This document shows, piece after piece, positions 1 to 6,113 of a stretch of 8,020 nucleotides of DNA. Position 1 is the first letter of the stretch. Each line of letters opens with the position of its first letter. Location of the stretch: NCBI GenBank assembly GCA_003645215.1, contig QNEM01000082.1, positions 1 through 8,020 on the forward strand, given 5' to 3'. This stretch comes from Gammaproteobacteria bacterium. Its GTDB lineage: Bacteria > Pseudomonadota > Gammaproteobacteria > Eutrophobiales > Eutrophobiaceae. Both the position numbers and the translations under genes were made by a program. The notes beneath the pieces were generated by a model. That model ran no database searches. It worked only from the letters and a program-made list of their open reading frames with translations, and had not been told where the DNA came from.

Positions 1-446
1 TCAATACACGCCATCCGGGGCATGCCACAATTGATTTAATTACCTTCATGCCTTATGAATTATTTAAACCCTGGGAAGGAAGCCGTTGGAAGCATCGCAG
101 TGATGATTATGAGGAACTGAAAGTGCAGTTATCCGAACGTATGCTGGAGTTACTTTACCAGCATGTCCCGTCTGTTAAGGGCAAGGTAAAACATTGTGAA
201 TTATCCACTCCATTAACAACGCAGTATTTCATGAACCATCAGCGTGGTGAAGCATATGGACTTGCTCATACACCACAACGATTTAAAAACCATTTTCTAC
301 GGCCTCGTACACCAATCAAGAATCTGTTTTTTACCGGTCAGGATATGGCTACGTGTGGTGTTAGCGGTGCGCTGGTCGGTGGTGTGATTGCTTCTTCTTC
401 AATATTAAAGAAGAATATGTTTTCGGTTGTTGGATCTAATAAATAA
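1..446 (+). CDS. FAD-dependent oxidoreductase, CrtI/retinol-saturase-like (C-terminal fragment)
   Basis: This is a gene cut by the left window edge. The reading frame is open from the first complete codon at position 3 and ends with TAA at 444-446, giving 147 residues. An internal ATG at 48 is unlikely to be the start, because the frame runs on upstream with similar protein character. The visible part has features of the C-terminal end of the phytoene desaturase / all-trans-retinol 13,14-reductase family of FAD flavoproteins: a GEAYGLAHTPQRF stretch, then LRPRTPIKNLFFTGQD, then a Cys-Gly-Val-Ser-Gly-Ala-Leu segment. In this family, the TGQD region closes the FAD site. Enzymes of the family saturate or desaturate conjugated polyene lipids such as carotenoids and retinoids. 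The N-terminal dinucleotide-binding fold lies outside the window, so substrate and exact subfamily cannot be decided. The family call is fairly secure and the specific reaction is not. Confidence 0.8.
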   Translation, partial: NTRHPGHATIDLITFMPYELFKPWEGSRWKHRSDDYEELKVQLSERMLELLYQHVPSVKGKVKHCELSTPLTTQYFMNHQRGEAYGLAHTPQRFKNHFLRPRTPIKNLFFTGQDMATCGVSGALVGGVIASSSILKKNMFSVVGSNK

Positions 447-487
447 ATCTTTCCAGTTTATCTTTACACTGATTTTCATGCTGGTCA

Positions 488-505
488 GCAGGCCAAAGAG
501 CCTGC
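488..505. repeat. Small GC-rich hairpin after the oxidoreductase gene
   Basis: The arms GCAGGC (488-493) and GCCTGC (500-505) are perfect inverted copies around a 6-nt loop. It lies 42 nt past the oxidoreductase stop codon, in the 180-bp gene-free stretch 447-626. No T-run follows, so it is not a classical intrinsic terminator; it could stabilise the 3' end of the message or assist Rho. I see nothing else convincing in 447-626, including no ArsR-type palindrome and no well-spaced -35/-10 pair for the arsenite exporter downstream. Confidence 0.3.
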
Positions 506-626
506 ATCATAGTAAGCCAGGGATAGCATCAAGCTTATCAAGGGCACAGTTACCCATGATTATGATTTGTTAATGTAAGGCGGTAGAAAACCTTAAACGT
601 TAGAATTTAAAGATTGTTGAATTAAT

Positions 627-1724
627 ATGGCAAAGAAAAAATTAACTATCTTTGAACAGTACTTAACTGCCTGGGTGTTACTTTGCATTGTAGGTGGCAT
701 CCTTTTAGGAAATGTAGCTCCTGATATTGCTATAGCACTAAATGATTTTTCGGTTTATCAGGTATCTATTCCTATCGCTGTTTGCCTGTTCTTCATGATG
801 TATCCGATTATGGTAAAAATTGATTTCGGTCAGGTTATTAAGTCAGCAAAAACACCAAAGCCCGTTTTCCTTACATTGTTCATTAATTGGGCTATCAAGC
901 CTTTTAGTATGTTTGCGATCTCCTATTTCTTTTTAGGGTATTTATTTAAAGATTTTTTGCCGGGCACGGAAATTCTTTCAAATGGTGAAGAAGTAGAGTT
1001 ATGGCGGAGTTATATCGCAGGTACAATTTTACTGGGAATAGCACCTTGTACTGCAATGGTTCTAATGTGGGGTTCTCTCGCAAAAGGCAACGATGGTTTA
1101 ACGCTGGTCATGGTTGCAATCAACTCCTTAATGATGCTTTTACTCTATGGCCCCTTGGGAGGATTATTGCTTAATGTAAATTCCATGCCTGTGCCTTGGC
1201 AAACGATGTTGCTTTCGGTCTCTATTTATGTGGCATTACCTTTAATTGCAGGCTATTTGTCCAGAAAGTGGATTATCGAACATAAGGGGATGGCGTGGTT
1301 CAATGAAAATTTTTTACATTGGCTTACCCCTGTCAGCATAATTGCTCTGCTTTTAACATTGGTTCTACTTTTCTCATTTAAGGGCGACGTCATTATCAAT
1401 AATCCACTTACTATTTTGTGGATTGCCATTCCGCTTTTCTTACAAACAATCTTTATTTTCACCATTGGATATTTCTTATTAGCAAGGTGGTTAAAACTTT
1501 CCTACCATGATGCTGCACCAGTCGCCTTGATTGGAGCCTCTAACCATTTTGAGGTGGCAATAGCAACCGCGGTCATTCTTTTCGGATTATCCTCCGGTGC
1601 GGCATTAGCTACGGTGGTGGGCGTTTTAATTGAAGTCCCTTTGATGCTCATGCTTGTATCGGTATGCAAAAGAACTTGCCATTTGTTCAATGGTTGCCAT
1701 TTGGATTATCCAAGATGCAAGTAG
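627..1724 (+). CDS. acr3: ACR3-family arsenite efflux transporter
   Basis: This is a 365-residue polytopic inner-membrane protein that should export arsenite (As(III)) using the proton motive force. About ten hydrophobic segments are visible, starting near residue 15. The family signatures are clear. The segment IAGTILLGIAPCTAMV (130-145) carries Cys141, matching the conserved thiol needed for As(III) transport in ACR3 proteins. The segment GASNHFEVAIATAV (303-316) carries Glu309, matching the conserved glutamate of the ninth or tenth helix. The length fits the bacterial ACR3 class. The start ATG gives the expected N-terminus (short charged leader, then helix 1), although no strong Shine-Dalgarno sequence precedes it. 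No arsR, arsC or arsH gene adjoins it within the window, which is unusual for ars genes. The last ~12 residues after CKRTCHLF are cysteine-rich and look lineage-specific. Antimonite transport is a possible secondary activity. Confidence 0.93.
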   Translation: MAKKKLTIFEQYLTAWVLLCIVGGILLGNVAPDIAIALNDFSVYQVSIPIAVCLFFMMYPIMVKIDFGQVIKSAKTPKPVFLTLFINWAIKPFSMFAISYFFLGYLFKDFLPGTEILSNGEEVELWRSYIAGTILLGIAPCTAMVLMWGSLAKGNDGLTLVMVAINSLMMLLLYGPLGGLLLNVNSMPVPWQTMLLSVSIYVALPLIAGYLSRKWIIEHKGMAWFNENFLHWLTPVSIIALLLTLVLLFSFKGDVIINNPLTILWIAIPLFLQTIFIFTIGYFLLARWLKLSYHDAAPVALIGASNHFEVAIATAVILFGLSSGAALATVVGVLIEVPLMLMLVSVCKRTCHLFNGCHLDYPRCK

Positions 1725-1819
1725 ATTTAGTGCATGTGTTGCATCGACCGGTTGAGATCGCCGTATGAAGCAGACATTAGTGTTGTTACGAATGAACTCT
1801 TATAAAATTATTGAAGCAG

Positions 1820-2107
1820 TTATTTCATGCCGAACAGATAATAAAATGCATTCAAATAAGCCGTGACATCGTCGATCTCTTCGTCAAACCATTCAACATC
1901 ATTATTCACTGCACAAAATAAAACCTGTGAGCGTAAGTGTTGCAGTGTTTTGACTGTTCGATCCGGACGTTCGTAGAGTTGTGGTTTGTGGCACTCCAGG
2001 CAGCTCTGCTGATGTAGTTCTTTGCCAACACTAATGTCTTCAGCATGTATTACGGTCAGCGGTAGCATTAAAGACACACATATAATTATTGACCGCCAAA
2101 GATTCAT
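1820..2107 (-). CDS. Small periplasmic monoheme c-type cytochrome
   Basis: This 95-residue protein has a Sec signal peptide (hydrophobic stretch about residues 6-20, likely cleavage after His-Ala at 22). The mature protein is about 73 residues and has one heme c attachment motif, CLECH (36-40), in which His40 would be the proximal iron ligand. A third cysteine, Cys65, lies in a conserved-looking stretch LFCAVNNDVEWFDEEIDDV before the aromatic C-terminal helix. The only methionine of the mature chain is Met94, next to the C-terminus, so the distal heme ligand is not obvious. An electron-transfer or redox-sensing role in the periplasm is inferred; partners are unknown. It starts 12 nt after the stop of the Ste24-like protease on the same strand, with an AAGG about 10 nt before the ATG, so the two are probably cotranscribed. 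Its 3' end converges on the arsenite exporter; I see no clear terminator in the 95 bp between them. Confidence 0.8.
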   Translation of the reverse strand: MNLWRSIIICVSLMLPLTVIHAEDISVGKELHQQSCLECHKPQLYERPDRTVKTLQHLRSQVLFCAVNNDVEWFDEEIDDVTAYLNAFYYLFGMK

Positions 2108-2119
2108 GCAGCCAGAGCC

Positions 2120-3364
2120 TTATGAAGATTGGGCAGTGAGATGTGCAATCCTGACAGGTGCGGGTGGATGTGAATCATAAAAAGCTGAATAAGTCGGATC
2201 AGGTGTCAGGGTGTTGGCATTTTCCTTGTAGAGGTTTACCAGTGCATGAATTAAATGCTCAGCCTGTGCCTGTCCTGCTGCAAAGTCATCTGCTTCAAAT
2301 TCGTGTTTGCGTGATGTGAATGAAAATATCGGTTGCAGGAAGAATGTGAATGTTGGCGAAATCATGACGAACAATAACAGGGCCATGTAATTTGATGGTG
2401 TTGTAATTCCCAGTCCCTGATAAAACCAGGGAAGTTTAATCAACCAGCCGAGTATGGCAAGTCCGGCCAGCGATAGAGCGCCCATGACGACCATGCGTTT
2501 TTTGATGTGGTTACATTTAAAATGGCCAAGCTCATGTGCCAGCACCGCTTCAATCTCATCATGGCTTAATTCATCAATCAATGTATCGAAGAAGACGATA
2601 CGTTTGTTTGCACCAAGACCGGTGAAATAGGCATTGCCATGGGTTGAGCGTGTTGAACCGTCCATGACAAAAATACCATTACAGGTAAAGCCATTACGTG
2701 CCAGCAAATTTTCAATACGATCCTTTAATTCACCTTCATCCAGCGGTTTGAATTTATTAAACAGAGGCGCAATGAAACTTGGATAGGCCCACATCATAAA
2801 CAGGCTAAATCCAAACCATGTCATCCATACATACAACCACCATAGTGTTCCCGATGCATTCATGATCCAGAGCACCAACACCAGTAACGGTGCGCCAATC
2901 AGAAACCCTACAATCGTATTTTTTATAATGTCCATAATAAAAATACGCACGGTCATTTTATTAAAACCAAATTTTTGTTCGATACGGAAAGTACGATAGG
3001 CAGATATGGGTAAATCCAGAAGAGCCATAATGGCAACCACTGAAAGGATAAATGCTGTACCTGTCCAAAGCTCGGATAGTTCCAGAGATCGCCAGCTGGT
3101 ATCAAGGTATTGCAATGCACCGCCCAGCGTCCAGATCAGGAGGAAAATTGTTGCAGGCAATAACTCAAAAAAACCTGTTTTAACTTTTGCCTGGGTGTAG
3201 TCGGCGGCTTTTTGATGTGCTTCCAGTGGGATCTTGCCGGCAAAGGCATCAGGGACTTTCCCACTGTGTGAGCGAACATGACTGATATGTTTCCAGCCGA
3301 GTAGTAATTGAACAGCAATGCTCAGCGCCAATGCGAAAAGAAATACGTAGGTAAATTCATTCAT
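2120..3364 (-). CDS. M48 family membrane metallopeptidase, Ste24/CAAX protease 1-like
   Basis: This is a 414-residue zinc endopeptidase embedded in the inner membrane. The zinc motif HELGH is at 277-281 (His277, Glu278 and His281). The third ligand is probably Glu355 in the SRKHEFEADDFA segment, followed by Asp359 of the family's ExxxD signature. The C-terminal SHPP motif (398-401) is also typical of Ste24. Hydrophobic segments flank the active site at about 3-23, 66-84, 102-122, 150-170, 175-197, 292-311 and 327-347. The length is close to eukaryotic Ste24 and well above the roughly 290 residues of the HtpX branch of M48, so Ste24-like is the better call. In eukaryotes this family trims prenylated CAAX proteins. 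Bacteria lack known CAAX substrates, so a role in membrane-protein quality control is inferred. It is the first gene of a minus-strand pair with the small cytochrome, and a consensus-like promoter lies just upstream. Confidence 0.92.
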   Translation of the reverse strand: MNEFTYVFLFALALSIAVQLLLGWKHISHVRSHSGKVPDAFAGKIPLEAHQKAADYTQAKVKTGFFELLPATIFLLIWTLGGALQYLDTSWRSLELSELWTGTAFILSVVAIMALLDLPISAYRTFRIEQKFGFNKMTVRIFIMDIIKNTIVGFLIGAPLLVLVLWIMNASGTLWWLYVWMTWFGFSLFMMWAYPSFIAPLFNKFKPLDEGELKDRIENLLARNGFTCNGIFVMDGSTRSTHGNAYFTGLGANKRIVFFDTLIDELSHDEIEAVLAHELGHFKCNHIKKRMVVMGALSLAGLAILGWLIKLPWFYQGLGITTPSNYMALLLFVMISPTFTFFLQPIFSFTSRKHEFEADDFAAGQAQAEHLIHALVNLYKENANTLTPDPTYSAFYDSHPPAPVRIAHLTAQSS

Positions 3365-3396
3365 AATTTCAATAGTTTCTGTTCTCTTTTAATTAC

Positions 3397-3424
3397 TTAT
3401 CCTGTTTCAGGCAGCACATATTAT
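3397..3424 (+). promoter_or_regulatory. Candidate promoter for the orn-nnr-tsaE operon
   Basis: TATTAT (3419-3424) matches the -10 consensus at five of six positions. The best upstream partner is TTATCC (3397-3402) at 16 bp, a poor -35 with about three matches. The -10 overlaps the opposite-strand -10 of the protease promoter. The leader to orn would be about 33 nt. Confidence 0.25.
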
Positions 3425-3445
3425 GGGTAGAATGTGGATTGTCAA
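3418..3445 (-). promoter_or_regulatory. Sigma70-type promoter of the protease-cytochrome pair
   Basis: Read on the minus strand, a perfect -35 box TTGACA (3440-3445) is followed by a 16-bp spacer and TAATAT (3418-3423; four of six matches to the -10 consensus). Transcription would start near 3411, leaving a leader of about 47 nt before the protease start at 3364. No strong Shine-Dalgarno sequence is visible in that leader. The prediction rests on motif and spacing only. Confidence 0.5.
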
Positions 3446-3451
3446 AGCAAA

Positions 3452-3457
3452 TAAGGA
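3452..3457 (+). promoter_or_regulatory. Ribosome binding site of orn
   Basis: TAAGGA lies 6 nt before the orn ATG at 3464, a good Shine-Dalgarno match and spacing. It supports this start, which also yields exactly the E. coli protein length. Confidence 0.65.
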
Positions 3458-3463
3458 CACTTA

Positions 3464-4009
3464 ATGACTCCATCACCAAATAATCTCATCTGGATTGACC
3501 TGGAAATGACCGGTCTGGATACAGATAATGATTATATCATCGAGGTCGCAACAATTGTTACGGACTCCGAATTAAATATTATCGCCGAGGGGCCTTCCAT
3601 TGCTGTACATCAGGCGGAACAAACACTGGATGCTATGGATGAGTGGAATACCCGACAACATAATAAATCCGGTCTTGTAAAAAGGATTCTGGAAAGCCCT
3701 TATTCCGCTGCTGATGCAGAGAATATGACACTGGAGTTCCTGGAAAAGTTCGTTCCTGAAAAGGTTTCTCCCATGTGTGGCAACAGTATTTGCCAGGATC
3801 GCCGATTTTTACATCGTTTGATGCCGCAACTGGAACAGTATTTTCATTATCGAAATCTTGATGTCAGTTCAGTCAAGGAAATGGTGACACGCTGGTATGC
3901 TGATAAACCGAAGTTTGGTAAACATTCAGAGCATCTGGCCATGCAAGATATACGAGATTCTATTGATGAATTAAAGTTCTATCGGGAGCATTTTTTCATT
4001 TCCAAGTAG
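3464..4009 (+). CDS. orn: Oligoribonuclease
   Basis: This 181-residue 3'-to-5' exoribonuclease of the DEDDh family degrades 2-5 nt RNA fragments and linear dinucleotides such as pGpG, the last step of mRNA turnover and cyclic-di-GMP breakdown. It acts in the cytoplasm as a homodimer. All catalytic positions are visible: Asp12 and Glu14 in WIDLEMTGLD (10-19), Asp112 in NSICQDRRFL (107-116), and His157 and Asp162 in EHLAMQDIRDSI (156-167). The length equals that of E. coli Orn and there are no gaps. One small difference is Cys110 just before the catalytic Gln-Asp, where the enterobacterial protein has Gly. It is the first gene of a tight operon; the nnr start codon lies 9 nt after its stop. Confidence 0.97.
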   Translation: MTPSPNNLIWIDLEMTGLDTDNDYIIEVATIVTDSELNIIAEGPSIAVHQAEQTLDAMDEWNTRQHNKSGLVKRILESPYSAADAENMTLEFLEKFVPEKVSPMCGNSICQDRRFLHRLMPQLEQYFHYRNLDVSSVKEMVTRWYADKPKFGKHSEHLAMQDIRDSIDELKFYREHFFISK

Positions 4010-4018
4010 TTTGGGTAT

Positions 4019-5539
4019 ATGTCCATAAATAACTTATCTTTACCAAAGAAGCTGTACACCGCAGCACAAGTTCGAGAGCTGGACCGCATCGCTATTGAGG
4101 AATTTTCTATTCCCGGCATTACCTTAATGGAAAGTGCAGGGGATGCTGCCTATCAATTGATGCGTTCGAAATGGCCTGATGCAGAAAAAATACTGGTGCT
4201 TTGTGGTGCAGGAAACAATGGTGGTGATGGTTATATCCTGGCGCGGCTTGCACAGGCCGATGGTCTTGCGGTAAAACTCCAACAGCTTGGTGACCATACA
4301 AAACTGGCAGGTGATGCCTTACTGGCTGCCGAAAGATGTATTGCCGGTGGTTTAAAACCAGAGATCTTTAGCAAAGAAGATCTGGGTAAGTGTGATGTTA
4401 TTGTCGATGCGCTGCTGGGTACCGGTTTGGACAGGAAGGTGTCCGGTCAATGGCAGGAAGTTATCAATGCCATCAATCATTGCAATACTCCCGTATTGTC
4501 TATTGATATTCCATCGGGACTGAATGCGGACACGGGCCGGATCATGGGCTGTGCAGTAAATGCCGATGCTACGATCTCATTTATTGGCTTGAAACAGGGC
4601 TTGTTCACCGGGCAAGGTGTGGAATATGCTGGGGATGCCCATTTTGATGATTTAGATGTCCCTGATGAAGTAGGAACAAAAGTTAACTCGATGACAGAAC
4701 AAATTATATTAGACGATCTGCAATCTTTTTTGACCCCAAGATCGAAATCTTCACACAAGGGAAGCTATGGACATGTGCTTGTGGTTGGTGGGGACAATGG
4801 TTTTGCCGGTGCTGCGCGATTGTGTGCAGAAGCTGCGGCGAGAACTGGCGCAGGATTAACCAGCCTCGCTACACATGCGAATCATGCAGGATATATCAGC
4901 ATGGCTGTTCCAGAAGTAATGGCGCATGCGACTGAAAACCCTGGTGAGTTGATGCCGCTTTTGGAAAAAGCCAATGTCGTGGCCATTGGGCCGGGCCTGG
5001 GTCAGTCAAGTTGGGGCATGTCATTATTTTCCAAGGTACTGGAGAGTGAACTGCCTTTGGTTGTTGATGCGGATGCCCTAAATTTACTTGCGCAAGACCC
5101 CGTCTATTCTGATCGCTGGATACTGACCCCTCATCCCGGTGAAGCAGCGCGTTTATTAAATTGTGATTCCAAAACGGTTCAATCAGATCGGATTGCTGCC
5201 GCTAAAGAAATCCAGAAGAAATTTGGTGGTATTAGCGTGTTAAAGGGCAGTGGTACGGTGATTGTCGATGATAAGGGACATGTATCAATTTGTTCTGCTG
5301 GAAATCCTGGCATGGCAAGTGGCGGAATGGGAGATGTCCTGACAGGTGTTATTGCTGGATTGATGGCTCAGAGAAAGTCCCTTGGGATCGCATCGGGTCT
5401 TGATGCAGGAGATGCTGCGCGTCTGGGTGTCTGTCTTCACGCAAGCGCCGGAGATAATGCCGCCGCCGATGGCGAACGCGGGATGCTGGCGAGTGATTTG
5501 ATGCCGTGGATAAGAAAACTACTCAATGTGCCGGCTTGA
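4019..5539 (+). CDS. nnr: Bifunctional NAD(P)H-hydrate epimerase / ADP-dependent NAD(P)H-hydrate dehydratase
   Basis: This 506-residue enzyme repairs NADH and NADPH that have been hydrated by heat or side reactions of GAPDH. The N-terminal YjeF_N/NnrE domain (about 12-225) interconverts the R and S hydrates. It shows GAGNNGGDG (63-71), DALLGTGL (130-137) and SIDIPSGLNADTG (161-173). The C-terminal NnrD domain (about 233-500), a ribokinase-like fold, dehydrates the S form at the cost of ADP. It shows KGSYGHVLVVGG (247-258), GPGLG (324-328), DADALN (350-355), TPHPGE (370-375) and GNPGMASGGMGDVLTG (428-443), with Asp439 the expected catalytic residue. Both domains look complete. The start is only 9 nt past the orn stop and lacks a strong Shine-Dalgarno sequence, which suggests translational coupling. 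The end overlaps tsaE by 14 nt. Position between orn and tsaE agrees with the gammaproteobacterial yjeF-yjeE order. Confidence 0.96.
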   Translation: MSINNLSLPKKLYTAAQVRELDRIAIEEFSIPGITLMESAGDAAYQLMRSKWPDAEKILVLCGAGNNGGDGYILARLAQADGLAVKLQQLGDHTKLAGDALLAAERCIAGGLKPEIFSKEDLGKCDVIVDALLGTGLDRKVSGQWQEVINAINHCNTPVLSIDIPSGLNADTGRIMGCAVNADATISFIGLKQGLFTGQGVEYAGDAHFDDLDVPDEVGTKVNSMTEQIILDDLQSFLTPRSKSSHKGSYGHVLVVGGDNGFAGAARLCAEAAARTGAGLTSLATHANHAGYISMAVPEVMAHATENPGELMPLLEKANVVAIGPGLGQSSWGMSLFSKVLESELPLVVDADALNLLAQDPVYSDRWILTPHPGEAARLLNCDSKTVQSDRIAAAKEIQKKFGGISVLKGSGTVIVDDKGHVSICSAGNPGMASGGMGDVLTGVIAGLMAQRKSLGIASGLDAGDAARLGVCLHASAGDNAAADGERGMLASDLMPWIRKLLNVPA

Positions 5540-5975
5540 TGTTGTTGATGCCCAGGCCATGGAGGAACTGGGGCGGAGATTGGCGAGGGTCTGCCCCCCA
5601 GGCACCAAGTTATTCCTGCAAGGTGAATTGGGCGCCGGTAAGACCACTTTAAGCAGAGGTTTTCTGAATGGGCTCGGTCATCAAGGGATCGTCAAAAGCC
5701 CGACCTATACGCTCGTAGAACCCTATCAGCTAGATGATCTTGAAGTATTTCACTTCGACCTCTACCGACTCAATGATCCGCAAGAACTCGAATCACTCGG
5801 TATACGTGATTACTTCTGCGGGGAGGCCATATGTCTTGTCGAATGGCCTGAAAAGGGCGCGGAATTTCTGGGGTCGCCGGATATACATATTCATATTCAA
5901 TATCAGGATGATCATAGAAAAGTCCGCTTAGAGGCCAAAACTCCTTCAGGAAAAGAAATCATCCGTTCTTTTTAA
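5526..5975 (+). CDS. tsaE: tRNA threonylcarbamoyladenosine biosynthesis ATPase TsaE
   Basis: This 149-residue P-loop ATPase works with TsaB and TsaD to place threonylcarbamoyl on A37 of ANN-decoding tRNAs (t6A). Its ATP turnover resets the TsaBD complex. The Walker A motif GELGAGKTT is at 33-41. The family signatures SPTYTLVEPY (58-67), HFDLYRL (76-82) and VEWPEKG (105-111) follow in order. The length is close to E. coli TsaE (YjeE, 153 residues). The chosen ATG lies inside the end of nnr, giving a 14-nt overlap. The next in-frame Met (residue 12) would clip the N-terminal strand region, so the upstream start is preferred, though no strong Shine-Dalgarno sequence decides it. It is the last gene of the orn-nnr-tsaE group before a 138-bp gap. 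Confidence 0.95.
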   Translation: MCRLDVVDAQAMEELGRRLARVCPPGTKLFLQGELGAGKTTLSRGFLNGLGHQGIVKSPTYTLVEPYQLDDLEVFHFDLYRLNDPQELESLGIRDYFCGEAICLVEWPEKGAEFLGSPDIHIHIQYQDDHRKVRLEAKTPSGKEIIRSF

Positions 5976-5987
5976 CCCCCTCAAAAC

Positions 5988-6016
5988 TTGATTTTTCCTT
6001 CACTATTGCCTATAAA
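5988..6016 (+). promoter_or_regulatory. Candidate sigma70 promoter of the amidase gene
   Basis: TTGATT (5988-5993, four of six -35 matches) and TATAAA (6011-6016, five of six -10 matches) are separated by the ideal 17 bp. Transcription would start near 6023, leaving a leader of about 90 nt. Other weak pairs exist in this AT-rich gap, for example a second TTGATT at 6030-6035. The amidase may also be read through from tsaE, since no convincing terminator separates them. Confidence 0.42.
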
Positions 6017-6064
6017 ACAGTGATATAGGTTGATTTTCTAGATAAAACTTGAAATTATTCAAGT
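6009..6064. repeat. Two inverted repeats in the amidase leader
   Basis: The first pair is CCTATA (6009-6014) with TATAGG (6024-6029), a 9-nt loop that covers the candidate -10 and start site. The second is ACTTGAA (6047-6053) with TTCAAGT (6058-6064), a 7-bp stem with a 4-nt loop inside the predicted leader. Neither is followed by a T-run, so they are not intrinsic terminators. The first could be an operator and the second an mRNA hairpin. In AT-rich DNA, chance is a real alternative. Confidence 0.3.
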
Positions 6065-6113
6065 AACAATCAAATAATAAAGACAATATCGGGAAATAAA
6101 CGGTTTTAAGGTC

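Noticed and set aside
1664..1768. Open frame overlapping the acr3 3' end in another frame, starting MQKNLPFVQW and ending HRPVEIAV
   Set aside because: It is only 34 codons, has no family I recognise and no ribosome binding site. The acr3 frame itself gives a normal ACR3 C-terminus (VCKRTCHLF), so a frameshift in acr3 is not required.
1725..1819. Bidirectional terminator between convergent acr3 and the cytochrome gene
   Set aside because: The only symmetry is the loopless near-palindrome around CGACCGGTTG with no T-run on either side.
4477..4758. Minus-strand open frame inside nnr
   Set aside because: It lies wholly opposite a well-conserved gene and has no recognisable domain.
5981..5996. 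Possible terminator after tsaE: TCAA-AAC-TTGA followed by five T
   Set aside because: The stem is only 4 A/T-rich pairs, too weak for intrinsic termination.
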